Part shown: in pieces, positions 49,453 through 58,058 of the stretch
Numbering within the stretch: the first letter of the stretch is position 1
Layout: each line of letters opens with the position of its first letter
Source of the DNA: Fen-1039 sp964529245
GTDB taxonomy: Bacteria > Chloroflexota > Limnocylindria > Limnocylindrales > CSP1-4
Length of the DNA: 64,000 nt
Assembly (NCBI GenBank): GCA_964529245.1
Contig: CAZGUS010000001.1
Span: 1 to 64,000, forward strand
Reading direction: 5' to 3'
Notes under the pieces: model-generated
What the model saw: only the letters and a program-made list of their open reading frames with translations
Database searches by the model: none
Told to the model about the DNA's origin: nothing
Position numbers and translations under genes: made by a program

Positions 49453-50453
49453 GCTTCCACCGCCTGACGCCGATTCCAGATCAGGTATGGCACAACGACT
49501 ATGGCGATGATGACGAGCATCACGATGGCCACTGCTGCCCCTTTGCCGAATTCACCGTCACGGAACGTGGTCTGCCACATGAACAGGGCCGGCGTGTCGG
49601 TCGCGAAGCCCGGTCCGGACCCCGACATGGCCACGGTCAGGTCGTAGATCTTCAGGCTGATGTGACCGAGGATGATCATCGCCGACAGCGTGATCGGCGT
49701 GAGCAACGGGAATGTCACGTGGCGGAAGACCCGGAATTCGCTGGCTCCATCGACGCGGGCGGCCTCTTTGATCTCCTCCGGTATGGCCCGCAGACCTGCC
49801 AGGTAGAGGATCATCACGAAGCCGGACATCTGCCAGACCGCGGCCAGAACGATCGACAGCAGGGCAACGGGAATGCCGATGTTTGGGCTGGTGATGAATC
49901 CAAGGCCGATGTCATGGAGAACCTTTCCGGCGGGGCTGTCGGGTGCCAGCTGCAGAACCTGCGGATCGGTCAGCCACTTGAACGTCGCGGGATCCAGCCC
50001 GAGTAGCTGGTTGACGCCGTTGGGCGCGGCAGCGGTCGGGCCGACTGCGGGCTGCCCCGGCGAGAGGATCCACTTCCAGACGACGCCCGTCACGATGAAG
50101 CTGACTGCCATGGGGAAGACGATGATGCTCCGGAAGAGTCCCTCCGCCCGGATGCGGCGATCGATGAAGTTGGCCAGCAGCAGACCGATGACCAGCGATG
50201 CTCCGATGAAGAAGATCGTGAACACGACCGTGTTCCTGATATCCATGAGGAAACGGTTGTTCGCGAAGATGGACATGTAGTTCGCCAGGCCGACCGGCGA
50301 ATAGTCCGGGCGGAGCGTGTCCCACTTGACGGTCGAGATGTATCCCGTCCAGAAGATGAGTCCGTAGACGAAGATCGCCACCGCCAGGATCGACGGCGCG
50401 ATGACGGCCAAAGAGAGGACTCGATCGCGGCTTGGTTTCATGGTCCGCTGCAT
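49449..50453 (-). CDS. ABC sugar transporter permease (MalF-like)
   Basis: A 334-aa permease with about six to seven helices (first VLSLAVIAPSILAVAIFVYGLI). The EAA loop is EEIKEAARVDGASEFRVFRHVTFPLLTPI near residue 225. An 85-residue segment between helices 3 and 4 (SPGQPAVGP...LQLAPDSPAG) is a periplasmic-side loop larger than in most short MalF proteins. ATG 50453 is used; the ATG at 50441 is an alternative. The gene lies 70 bp downstream of the binding-protein gene and overlaps the MalG-like gene. Confidence 0.92.
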
Positions 50454-50523
50454 TTCCTGGGAGAAAGGGAAAAGTGGAGGGGGCGAACTGGTCGCCCCCT
50501 CCTTGGATGGCCGGTTGGTCAGA

Positions 50524-51867
50524 CTACTTGCAGACGCCCGCGTCCTTGCAGGCCTGAACGAGAGCGGCCTGAAGGGTGGCCACGTTCGGGTTCGCAACGA
50601 ATGACGTGACGGCCGTCTCCCACGCGCCCTTCCACTTCGGAGACGCGGCCGCGCCGTGCTCGAGGCTCGGGACGATCGCGTCGGCCTTCCACTCGCCCAT
50701 GGCCCACTTCTGGTACGGGCTGTACTGCTTCGCACTGGCGGGCGGGTTGCCGGCGGTGGTGTTGGCCGGGATGGAACCCTTGTACGGGTTGAAGATGTCC
50801 TGGCCGGCGGCGGACCCGAGGAGGGTCAGGAACATCTTGACGCCGGCCTTGTTGACTGCCTTCGACGGCAGGCCGAACGAGTCGGCCAGCGTGTCGTAGA
50901 TCTTGTCGGTGCCGGGGGCGGCGATCCAGCCGTAGTCGGCGAAGCCCTTGTTGTCGAACTCACCGGCGGCCCAGTCGCCCATGAGGGTCATGGCGGCCTT
51001 GGGCTGAGCGCCCGCGCTGGCCGGGATCAGATAGTCGGCCGCCTGGTCCCAGGTAAGGGACGAGTGGTCGGTGTTGGTGTAGGTCAGGACCTTGGCGTAG
51101 AGGTTCAGGGCGTCGGTGACCTTGGACGAGGTCCAATCGGTCGAGCCCGTCCAGAGGCCGTTGTACCCGTCAGCGCCGAGGGTGCTGATGAGGATCGACT
51201 CCAGGATCATGCCCGTGGCCCAGATGCCGTTGTCGCCGACTGCCAGCGGGGTGATGCCCTTGGCCTTGAGCGCGTCGGCAGCGGTGAAGAACTGGTCCCA
51301 GGTCGTGGGCGGGGTCAGGTTGTTGGCCGTGAAGACGGTCTTGTTGTACCAGAGGACGTTGGCGCGGTGGATGTCCAGCGGAACGCTGTAGTAGTGCAGC
51401 GTGCCCGCGGAGTCCTTGGCGCTGACGATATTGAGAACGCCCTGGGGGAACTGCGTCGTCCAGCCGTTGGCGGCGTAGAGATCGTCCAGGTTGTCCATGT
51501 AGCCGGGCGTGACATAGGTGTCGAGCAGCTCATGGCCCATGTGGACCTGGAAGCTATCGGGCGGGTTGCCGTTCAGAACGCGGTTCTGGAGGGCCGCCTG
51601 GGCGTTGGAGCCGGCGCCGCCGGCGATGGCGCTGTTGGTGACCTTCAGCGTGGGGTTGTCCTGGTTGAACTTGTCGATGATGGCGTTGAAGCCGCTGGCC
51701 TCACCGCCGGTCGTCCACCACGAGACGACCTCGATGTTCGTCACGCCCGCGGCGGACGAAGCGCCGCTCGAGCCGGCGGGCGCCGGGGTCGACGAGCTGG
51801 AGCATGCGGAAGCCACAAGAGCGGTGACGGAAATCACGGCGAGAATCCGCCGCGACGGGAGATTCAC
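50524..51867 (-). CDS. ABC sugar-binding lipoprotein
   Basis: A 447-aa extracellular solute-binding protein, cluster-1 (MalE/UgpB-like). Residues 1-22 are a lipoprotein signal peptide with the likely lipidated Cys in ALVASACSSSS, followed by a Ser/Ala/Gly linker. The mature domain begins TNIEVVSWWTTGGEASGFNAIIDKF and contains QVHMGHELLDTYV, SVPLDIHRANVLWYNKTVF and MTLMGDWAAGEFDNKGF, all usual for oligosaccharide-binding proteins. The GTG at 51867 has a strong GGAGGAGGT ribosome site. It is first in the operon with two permeases, transcribed from a promoter that overlaps a LacI-type operator. Confidence 0.94.
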   Translation of the reverse strand: MNLPSRRILAVISVTALVASACSSSSTPAPAGSSGASSAAGVTNIEVVSWWTTGGEASGFNAIIDKFNQDNPTLKVTNSAIAGGAGSNAQAALQNRVLNGNPPDSFQVHMGHELLDTYVTPGYMDNLDDLYAANGWTTQFPQGVLNIVSAKDSAGTLHYYSVPLDIHRANVLWYNKTVFTANNLTPPTTWDQFFTAADALKAKGITPLAVGDNGIWATGMILESILISTLGADGYNGLWTGSTDWTSSKVTDALNLYAKVLTYTNTDHSSLTWDQAADYLIPASAGAQPKAAMTLMGDWAAGEFDNKGFADYGWIAAPGTDKIYDTLADSFGLPSKAVNKAGVKMFLTLLGSAAGQDIFNPYKGSIPANTTAGNPPASAKQYSPYQKWAMGEWKADAIVPSLEHGAAASPKWKGAWETAVTSFVANPNVATLQAALVQACKDAGVCK

Positions 51868-52046
51868 AGGTACCTCCTCCTGGAGTTGAACACGCCGGTG
51901 GCGCCATCGGACCGAGTCGGACGACCCCATCGGACTGGTAGGTGGGTCTGGCAGGCGCGGTGGAAAACCTGGCTCCCCCGGCCCTGCGGGCCGGACCAGG
52001 CGACCGCCTCCCTCACCCAGCTCTGGTCTTCACTCACCTCCTCCAA
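51864..52046 (-). CDS. Candidate leader peptide upstream of the sugar-binding protein
   Basis: A frame of up to 60 codons in the about 290-nt mRNA leader. A purine-rich GGAGGAGG stretch lies at its beginning (about 52042-52035), and its TGA stop overlaps the GTG start of the binding-protein gene (GTGA), the typical sign of coupling. The peptide has no recognisable motif, and the purine run is too close to the nearest GTG for an ideal ribosome site, so translation is uncertain. Confidence 0.25.
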   Translation of the reverse strand: MEEVSEDQSWVREAVAWSGPQGRGSQVFHRACQTHLPVRWGRPTRSDGATGVFNSRRRYL

Positions 52047-52165
52047 GCGTGAGCCCCAAGGCCTGGCGCTACTCAGGACGGTCCGGGCGCGACCGCCCTT
52101 CGGTCGATCAGACGCGGGCCACCCGGTTTCTGGCTGTTACGGGCGCCGCGGAACTGTTCCATGGC

Positions 52166-52194
52166 ACGCTAGCGGACGCTGATAACGTTGTCAA
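52166..52194 (-). promoter_or_regulatory. Promoter of the ABC operon with overlapping LacI-type operator
   Basis: On the minus strand TTGACA (52194 to 52189), a 17-bp spacer and TAGCGT (52171 to 52166). The 14-bp near-palindrome TGATAACGTTGTCA (52180-52193, 12 of 14 positions symmetric, central CG as in LacI-family sites) covers the -35 and the start of the spacer. Repressor binding would block transcription of the sugar importer. Confidence 0.75.
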
Positions 52195-52266
52195 CCCAAT
52201 CCGCCCGAACACCAAACGCTCGAATATTCGAACGCGTTGACGGGAGGCCACCAACGGTTGAGACTA

Positions 52267-52280
52267 TGGCAACGATGTCA
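52267..52280. promoter_or_regulatory. Second LacI-type operator
   Basis: TGGCAACGATGTCA matches the operator at 52180-52193 at 11 of 14 positions, with the same central CG. It lies 76 bp upstream of the annotated LacI-family start, where it could mediate autoregulation or looping with the first site. Confidence 0.55.
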
Positions 52281-52355
52281 GGAACGAGACCGTTATCCTG
52301 CGCGAAGTGCTCATGTGCGTGACCGAGCCGAGCGCAATCCGGGGGACCGGCAACG

Positions 52356-53501
52356 ATGAGAGACAGGACTGACGGCGCCACCGACTCGCCTGCGGGCGAG
52401 GGTCGAGTTGTGCAGCCCGGGTCGCGGGCGAGGCCGACCCAGCGCAACAGCGAGGGCGCCGACGGCCGGAGCCAGGCCTTCTCGAACGGGCGGCCGGGTC
52501 AGGCCACGATGCGCGATGTCGCACTGGCCGCCGGCGCCAGCCTGAAGACCGTCTCCCGCGTGGTCAACAGCGAGCCCGGCGTTCGGCCCGAGATGCAGCG
52601 GCGCGTGGAGGAGGCGATCGTCGCCCTGGGGTTCCACCGCAACGTGGTGGCTCACAGCCTTCGCACCGGCCACAGGATCGGCAGCATCGGGCTGATCGTC
52701 GCGGACCTGATGAACCCGTTCTACTCGGGCGTGGCAAAGGCGGTAGAGACGGTCGCGGCCCGCCACAACGCGGTGATCATCATCGGAAGCTCGGGCGAGA
52801 ACGCGGCCCGGGAGCGGGAACTGGTCATGAACCTGCTTCACCGGCCCGTCGACGGATTGATCGTCGTGCCCGCGGGCAGCGATCACCGCTACCTGGAGCC
52901 CGAGCGGAGACGCGGCGCGCAAATCGTCTTCCTGGATCGGGGCGGGGGCAACATCGAGGCGGACGCCGTGGTCATCGACAACTTCGACGGCGCGAAACGG
53001 GCCGTCGAGCACCTGATCATGTGCGGCCACACGCGGGTCGGCTTCATCGGCGACGCGGACACGGTCCAGACCGCGGTCGAGCGGCTGGAGGGCTACAAAG
53101 CCGCTCTCGCCGGCGCCGGCATCCCCTACGACCCCGAGCTGGTCCGGCTCGGCTCACCTGCCGTCGACATGGCGGAAACGGCCGCCGGCAAGCTGCTGGC
53201 CCTGGACGACCGGGCGACGGCCATCTTCGCCGCCAACAACCGCCAGTGCGTCGGCGTCCTGCGCGCGATCAGGTCTTCGCAACTGGTCACCGCAGTGGTC
53301 GGCTTCGACGACTTCGAACTGGCCGACCTGCTGCCGGTGCCCGTTTCGGTCGTCGCGTACGACCCCGCCGAACTCGGTCGATCGTCGGCGGAGCTGCTCT
53401 TCGCGCGGATGGGCGGCGACACCAGGCCGCCCCAGCGGATCGTGATCCCGACTCACCTGATCCAGCGCGGATCGGGTGAGATCATGGCCGAGACGCCGTA
53501 G
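52356..53501 (+). CDS. LacI-family transcriptional regulator
   Basis: A 381-aa regulator. The DNA-binding domain is at residues about 52-110: MRDVALAAGASLKTVSRVVNSE and the hinge region (VVAHSLRTGHRIGSIGLIV). The periplasmic-binding-protein-like effector domain covers about 110-360 (LMNPFYSGVAKAVE, RPVDGLIVVP, HTRVGFIGD, TAIFAANNRQCVGVLRAI, VGFDDFELADLL). Relative to typical LacI proteins the N-terminus has about 50 extra, Gly/Arg-rich residues; the true start may instead be the internal ATG at 52509. It is divergent from the ABC operon and most likely represses it in the absence of the sugar. Confidence 0.94.
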   Translation: MRDRTDGATDSPAGEGRVVQPGSRARPTQRNSEGADGRSQAFSNGRPGQATMRDVALAAGASLKTVSRVVNSEPGVRPEMQRRVEEAIVALGFHRNVVAHSLRTGHRIGSIGLIVADLMNPFYSGVAKAVETVAARHNAVIIIGSSGENAARERELVMNLLHRPVDGLIVVPAGSDHRYLEPERRRGAQIVFLDRGGGNIEADAVVIDNFDGAKRAVEHLIMCGHTRVGFIGDADTVQTAVERLEGYKAALAGAGIPYDPELVRLGSPAVDMAETAAGKLLALDDRATAIFAANNRQCVGVLRAIRSSQLVTAVVGFDDFELADLLPVPVSVVAYDPAELGRSSAELLFARMGGDTRPPQRIVIPTHLIQRGSGEIMAETP

Positions 53502-53572
53502 CCGGTCGCCGCTTTGACCGAGGCTGCCACGGCGGCCGGGCGCGACCCGCGGGCGGCTCGAAAGGACGATAG

Positions 53573-54418
53573 ATGGCACTCCGCCACGGAGTCACCGAGC
53601 AGGATATAGCGCACTACACGTGCCATCGGACGGCCGGGCCGGGGCCTCTCGACGGCACTGCCGGCGGGCCGGCATGGGACAAGGCGCCCCGCTCGCCGCG
53701 CTTCGTGGACATGGTCACCGGAGAGCCCGGCTACTTCGACACGCGCGCTGCGGCCCTCTGGGACGACGAGAACCTGTACGTCGCGTTCTGGGTCGAGGAG
53801 CCCTTTCCGGAAGCGCACATGACCAGCCGCGACGGGATCGTCTTCGCCGAGAACGACGTCGAGATATTCATCGACGGCGGCGACTGCTACTACGAGTTGG
53901 AGCTGAACGCGGCGAACACTGTCTACGAAGTCTTCTTCGTCTGGCAGGATGCCTACCGCCGCGGTGGACGTTTCGACGTCCCGGAGTTCGACCTGCTCGA
54001 GCGGCACGCCCTGTCCTTCGCAGGCGACTACGACCGCCAGGCCGGCAGCTTCTGGCTGGGCACCCACCCTCGCGGCCCGCGCTGGGCTTTCCGCGAGTGG
54101 GACCTGCCGGGTCTGCGCACGGCCGTGCATGTCGACGGCAAGCTCAACGACCGGCTCGTCGTAAGCATAGGCTGGCGCGCCCAGGTCGTAATGCCCTGGC
54201 AAGGCATGAGCTGGCTTGCCAACGGTCGGTCGCTGCCGCCCCGGGACGGCGATGTCTGGCGCATCTTCTTCGGACGGTTCGAGAAGATGACGGCGGGCGG
54301 TGTCGAGGTGCAGCCGCATCCGGCCTGGTGCTGGAACAAACACGGCGTCATGGACACCCACCGGCCCGAGTGCTTCACGTACGTCCACTTCTCCGAGCGC
54401 GCCGTCGAAGAGCTGTAG
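53573..54418 (+). CDS. Carbohydrate-binding family 9-like protein
   Basis: A 281-aa soluble protein of the CBM9-like fold found in sugar-metabolism gene clusters. Features: LDGTAGGPAWDKAPRSPRFVDM near residue 25-45, AALWDDENLYVAFWVEEPF near 62-80 (the classic strand pair), ENDVEIFIDGGDCYYELELNA near 100-120 and WRIFFGRFE near 225. Many Trp/Tyr/Phe residues suit sugar stacking. No signal peptide is visible, so it acts in the cytosol or is exported otherwise. An AAAGGAC ribosome site precedes the ATG. It follows the LacI-type gene in the same direction and is probably a member of the same regulon. Confidence 0.85.
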   Translation: MALRHGVTEQDIAHYTCHRTAGPGPLDGTAGGPAWDKAPRSPRFVDMVTGEPGYFDTRAAALWDDENLYVAFWVEEPFPEAHMTSRDGIVFAENDVEIFIDGGDCYYELELNAANTVYEVFFVWQDAYRRGGRFDVPEFDLLERHALSFAGDYDRQAGSFWLGTHPRGPRWAFREWDLPGLRTAVHVDGKLNDRLVVSIGWRAQVVMPWQGMSWLANGRSLPPRDGDVWRIFFGRFEKMTAGGVEVQPHPAWCWNKHGVMDTHRPECFTYVHFSERAVEEL

Positions 54419-54524
54419 GCAGTCGCTCCAGGCGGCCCGCGCCGGGCCGGCAAAGGCTTCGTCCGACCGTCTCGGATTGCGCGTTCCCTACCCGTTCTGG
54501 GCATGCGGCTTCACCTCGCCCGGA

Positions 54525-54530
54525 TACTGT
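54525..54530 (+). promoter_or_regulatory. Candidate -10 box (TACTGT) of the sigma-factor operon
   Basis: TACTGT lies about 72 nt before the GTG at 54602. It is the best -10-like box in the gap; whether the gene is instead autoregulated through an ECF-type promoter cannot be told. Confidence 0.3.
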
Positions 54531-54601
54531 TCGCTGGTTGCGAACCGGACTTCTTTTGGCCGCCTGTCAACGCCAGAGGTGCCTGGGGCCCTCTTACAAG
54601 A

Positions 54602-55108
54602 GTGAAGGGAGCCTTCTCGCTCGTGGGGGCAAAGGACAGATTCGATGCGGAGTACAACAGGTTCTTCTCAGATCTCACGAGGCTCTGCCGGGCTCTCGGT
54701 GCTGGCGCCAGCGCCGAGGACATCGCCCAGGACGCGATTCTCCATGCCCGTGAGCATCAGAACCAGCTCCGCGACGAGTCGAAGCTCGAGCCGTGGCTGC
54801 GCCGCATCGCCGCCCGCCGCACGTTCGAGCACGTGCGCCGCCAGAAGCGCCGCGATGCGGAGGACGCCGTCGTCGCCTTCCTCCCGTCCGATCCTTCTCT
54901 CTCGATCGACGTCTCGGCGGCGATCACCCGCCTGCCGGAGCGCGAGCGCGTTGCCGTCGTCCTGGTCTACGCCCTCGGTTACGAACAGGAAGAGGCCGCC
55001 GCAGTGATGAGCGTCAAGCGCGGAACGGTCGCCACGCTGCTCCACCGCGCCCGCCGCCATCTGGCCGAAGGCCTGGTCGGCTACGCCGCCGAGAAGGACC
55101 TGCCGTGA
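54602..55108 (+). CDS. ECF-type RNA polymerase sigma factor
   Basis: A 168-aa sigma factor. Region 2 is at about residues 12-75 (YNRFFSDLTRLCRALGAGASAEDIAQDAILHAREH, then LEPWLRRIAARRTFEHVRRQKRR) and region 4 at about 100-160 (LPERERVAVVLVYALGYEQEEAAAVMSVKRGTVATLLHRARRHL). Only the short linker typical of ECF factors lies between. GTG at 54602 is used; a GTG at 54623 is possible. The stop overlaps the downstream GTG, so the following membrane protein is its likely anti-sigma factor. Confidence 0.92.
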   Translation: MKGAFSLVGAKDRFDAEYNRFFSDLTRLCRALGAGASAEDIAQDAILHAREHQNQLRDESKLEPWLRRIAARRTFEHVRRQKRRDAEDAVVAFLPSDPSLSIDVSAAITRLPERERVAVVLVYALGYEQEEAAAVMSVKRGTVATLLHRARRHLAEGLVGYAAEKDLP

Positions 55109-56727
55109 GCCCCATGTCCGGCCATGTCTCGTCGGACCGCCTGGGCGAGGCCGCGACTCACGCCGGCCTCGATGTCCTGCCCGAACACGAACGCCGCCAC
55201 GTCGAGGGTTGCGAGCGCTGCCGCCGCCTCTACGCCGGCTACCGCCTGACCGATCGGCTCCTCGCCGTGCCCTGGCGCGACGTCAAGCTACCGCCGGCCG
55301 CCGTCGCCCGGCCGTCACGGCTCGGTGCCGCGGGCGCTTTCCTCCGCGGCCTTGATGCTCGCTCGCTGGCCCCGGCGTTGGCGGCGATCGCGATCGTGGC
55401 CCTGATCGGCACGGCGTTCGCCCTGCCGCAGCTCATCTCCGCTCCGCCCCCGTCGGGCAGCCACTCGCCCGCGGTCTCGAGCGCCGCCTCGCCTTCGCCG
55501 TCTGGTAGGCAGACGGTGTCGCCGTCCGGCCCGGGTCGGTCGGAGCCGTCGCCCGGCGGAGAGCCTGCCGGCCCGGGCTCCTCGTCGACCCCCGGCAGCA
55601 CGCCGGGCTCGACCGGATCGGCCGGCAAGACGACCATCGGCATCACCAAGCTCGGCGGCTCGCCGATCGCTTGGTCGCCGGACGGCGCGCACCTCCTGCT
55701 GTGGGGCCCCGGTTCCGCGCGCCAGCTGTTGATCCGCGACGCGACCGGCCATCTCGTCGGCTCCGTGGCCGCGGATGCCGCCACCTGGGTCAGTTCGACC
55801 AGGATCGCCGTCGCCAGCCACACCTCGGGCGCTTCCCCGAGCGAGTCGGCCGGCAGCGGTCCGGGCCACCGCGGCAACAACGGCGGTCCCAGCCGAAGCG
55901 GTGGAAGCGGCGGGGGCGGCGGGACCGGCGGCGAGACGGTCAGCATCATCGACATTGCCGGCCATACGGTCGGCACGCTGCCGGGCACCTTCGCCCCGGG
56001 CGGCGGCCTGTCGAACGGCATGCTGGTCGGTAGCGGAACCGGCGAGCTCACGATCGCGAGCCCCGGCGGCTTCGGTTCGTCCGGCTGGAGCTTCGTCCTC
56101 TGGAACGGCGCCGTGAGCGCGGTGCAGGACGGCCTTCCGATCGCCTTCTCGCAGGACGGCCGCAGCCTCGCCGTTCTTCATCCGTGGAGCGCCAGCGGCG
56201 GAGCGGTGAGCGGTTGGCTCGAGATCCTGGCAGTTCCGTCGCTCGACACCGTGGCGTCGTTCACGCACACGAGCCTCCGAGTCGGGACCGGCAGCATGGG
56301 CTCGGGCTACAGCTTCGACGCTGCATTCAGCCCGGCCGGCGGGTACCTGCTGGCCTCGGGAACACTGGTCAATCTCTCGAACGGCGCCACCGTCGCGACC
56401 GGCAAGGGCGGCTGGCTGCCTGACGGCACGCTGGTCACCGCTTCGAACGCCGGGCTGCTGCGCTGGCAGGGCGGCCACTCGAGCGTCGACCCGCGCTTCC
56501 CCGGTCAGGGGACCATCGAGGTCTCGCGCCACGGCGATCTCATCTACTTCTACGGCGACGGCCGCCCACCGCTTCTTCTGAATGCGGCCGGGTCGCTGGA
56601 CGCTCTGACTCTGTCGGGCGTTCGCTCGATCGCGTCTCTTCTCATCTCTCCGAGCGGGCGAGCGATCGCCTTCGACGGCCGGGCCACGGACGGATCGTCG
56701 ATCACAGCCGTGGCAGCGCTCCCGTGA
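55105..56727 (+). CDS. Membrane anti-sigma-like protein with extracellular beta-propeller-like domain
   Basis: A 540-aa single-pass membrane protein. Residues about 15-55 contain the zinc-finger-type anti-sigma motif (ERRHVEGCERCRRLYAGYRL, H-x3-C-x2-C) and should bind the ECF sigma factor inside the cell. One helix follows at about 90-110 (LAPALAAIAIVALIGTAFALP). A Ser/Pro/Gly linker leads to about 340 extracytoplasmic residues with repeated W-S-PDG/FSQDGRSLAVLHP/FSPAGGYLLASG-type strands like WD40/TolB blades, plus a Gly/Ser-rich loop. The outer part may sense an envelope signal. GTG at 55105 overlaps the sigma-factor stop; ATG at 55114 is an alternative. Confidence 0.8.
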   Translation: MSPMSGHVSSDRLGEAATHAGLDVLPEHERRHVEGCERCRRLYAGYRLTDRLLAVPWRDVKLPPAAVARPSRLGAAGAFLRGLDARSLAPALAAIAIVALIGTAFALPQLISAPPPSGSHSPAVSSAASPSPSGRQTVSPSGPGRSEPSPGGEPAGPGSSSTPGSTPGSTGSAGKTTIGITKLGGSPIAWSPDGAHLLLWGPGSARQLLIRDATGHLVGSVAADAATWVSSTRIAVASHTSGASPSESAGSGPGHRGNNGGPSRSGGSGGGGGTGGETVSIIDIAGHTVGTLPGTFAPGGGLSNGMLVGSGTGELTIASPGGFGSSGWSFVLWNGAVSAVQDGLPIAFSQDGRSLAVLHPWSASGGAVSGWLEILAVPSLDTVASFTHTSLRVGTGSMGSGYSFDAAFSPAGGYLLASGTLVNLSNGATVATGKGGWLPDGTLVTASNAGLLRWQGGHSSVDPRFPGQGTIEVSRHGDLIYFYGDGRPPLLLNAAGSLDALTLSGVRSIASLLISPSGRAIAFDGRATDGSSITAVAALP

Positions 56728-56840
56728 GGCGCGGTGGCTACCGGCGCCCTTGAATTGCGGCCGACACCACAGGTCGCGAATTGAAAACCAGCTCACCAGG
56801 CCACCCACCACCACACATCTCGTCAAACGGAGGAGTCCAA

Positions 56841-57941
56841 ATGAAGCACCGAAACCGAAACACGCTGGCGGCGTTGCTCGCCGCCGGCCTGCTCGTCCTT
56901 TCGGCCGCGGGCAGCACCGCCCTGGCGCACGGCCCAGGCGGTTGGGGAGGGCCGGGCTTCGGCAATCACGACCCGGGCAAGGCCCACTCGAGCGGCGCGC
57001 CGACGCAGAAGGCGAAGCCGAGCAACGACATCAAGGTCCCGGGCCCAAACTGGCACCTCCCGACCGCCGGCGACTGCGCCAAGGTCCCGACCCCGAGCAG
57101 TTCGCCGACCCCGAGCGCCTCTACCGGAGCGACCGCGGACAAAGCCACGTCGAACGGCAAGGGCGGCGGCTTCGGCCTCGCAATGTCGAAGATCGCGGAG
57201 AGCTGGGGCCGAGCCCTCGACGCGACGGTCAAGGCGCAGTTGTGCTCCGTCCAGGGGATCCAGACCTCGGGCGACAAGAAGATCGCCTCGCTGATCAAGT
57301 CGCTGCAGGCGCTCGACGTCCGCGTCGGCAAGATCACGGGTCTTACATCGTCGGATCAGGCCGTGCTCACCGGTGAGATAGACGGTCTGGTCGGCGACCT
57401 GAACGCGCTCAAGACCAAGCTCGGCGCCGAGACGACACTGGCGGGAGCCCAGGCCGATCTCGTCACGCTCTCGGGCGACGGCAAGTACGCTCGCTCGATC
57501 GGCTATCAGGTGAGGCTCATCGACTTCGCCGAGAACGCCATCGGACAGGGCACCAAGCTCAGTGCTCTCTCTACGACGCTGGCCGGTCAGATCGCCGCTG
57601 CGCCTTCCGGCATCGATACCGCCGGCGCCCAGACGTATCTGACGGACATGACCTCGAAGGTTGCCGCAGCCGAAACGCTGGCCGGTCCGGTGCCGGCGCT
57701 CCTGCTGGCCCTCACGCCCGCTCAGGTGCAGGCGGGCAAGGGCGATCCGACGCTCGCCAAGGCGGGCATGGATCTGTGGCAGGCTTCATTCGACCTGTGG
57801 AAGGCCCGCCAGGACGGCCGCATCGTTACCTGGATCCTGGCCGGCAAGCCCGACTCCGACGGTCACAAGGACAAGTCGCCGTCGCCCTCGATCACGCCGG
57901 TTCCTTCACCCACAGCCGCTCCGACCGCTACCCCGGTCTGA
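56841..57941 (+). CDS. Secreted helical protein of unknown function
   Basis: A 366-aa exported protein with a clean Sec signal peptide (TLAALLAAGLLVLSAAGSTALA, cleavage after residue about 29) and a GGAGGAG ribosome site. A His/Gly-rich region (HGPGGWGGPGFGNHDPGKAHS) and a Ser/Pro linker follow, then about 220 residues of amphipathic helices (AESWGRALDATVKAQLCSVQ to AGMDLWQASFDLWKARQDGR), and a Thr/Pro tail. It resembles the DUF5667-type secreted helical proteins in style only. It lies 113 bp after the anti-sigma-like gene in the same direction and may belong to the sigma-factor regulon. Confidence 0.65.
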   Translation: MKHRNRNTLAALLAAGLLVLSAAGSTALAHGPGGWGGPGFGNHDPGKAHSSGAPTQKAKPSNDIKVPGPNWHLPTAGDCAKVPTPSSSPTPSASTGATADKATSNGKGGGFGLAMSKIAESWGRALDATVKAQLCSVQGIQTSGDKKIASLIKSLQALDVRVGKITGLTSSDQAVLTGEIDGLVGDLNALKTKLGAETTLAGAQADLVTLSGDGKYARSIGYQVRLIDFAENAIGQGTKLSALSTTLAGQIAAAPSGIDTAGAQTYLTDMTSKVAAAETLAGPVPALLLALTPAQVQAGKGDPTLAKAGMDLWQASFDLWKARQDGRIVTWILAGKPDSDGHKDKSPSPSITPVPSPTAAPTATPV

Positions 57942-57971
57942 GCAATCGCGCCGGGTCCCGTCCCGGCACCC

Positions 57972-58009
57972 GTCACGCCGCCACCAGGTCCCTCGGGTGG
58001 CGGCGTGAC
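57972..58009. terminator. Hairpin between convergent genes
   Basis: A perfect 14-bp stem (GTCACGCCGCCACC and its complement, 10-base loop) lies 30 bases after the secreted-protein stop, between convergent genes at 57941 and 58059. No T run follows. Confidence 0.7.
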
Positions 58010-58058
58010 TGTGTCCGGCGCGTGGCCGAGTGATTGTGTCCGGCGCGCGGCGGCGTGG

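Noticed and set aside
58010..58047. Two copies of TGTGTCCGGCGCG near 58.0 kb
   Set aside because: Only 13 bases, high-GC and with no inverted partner or insertion signs; probably chance or a decayed duplication.
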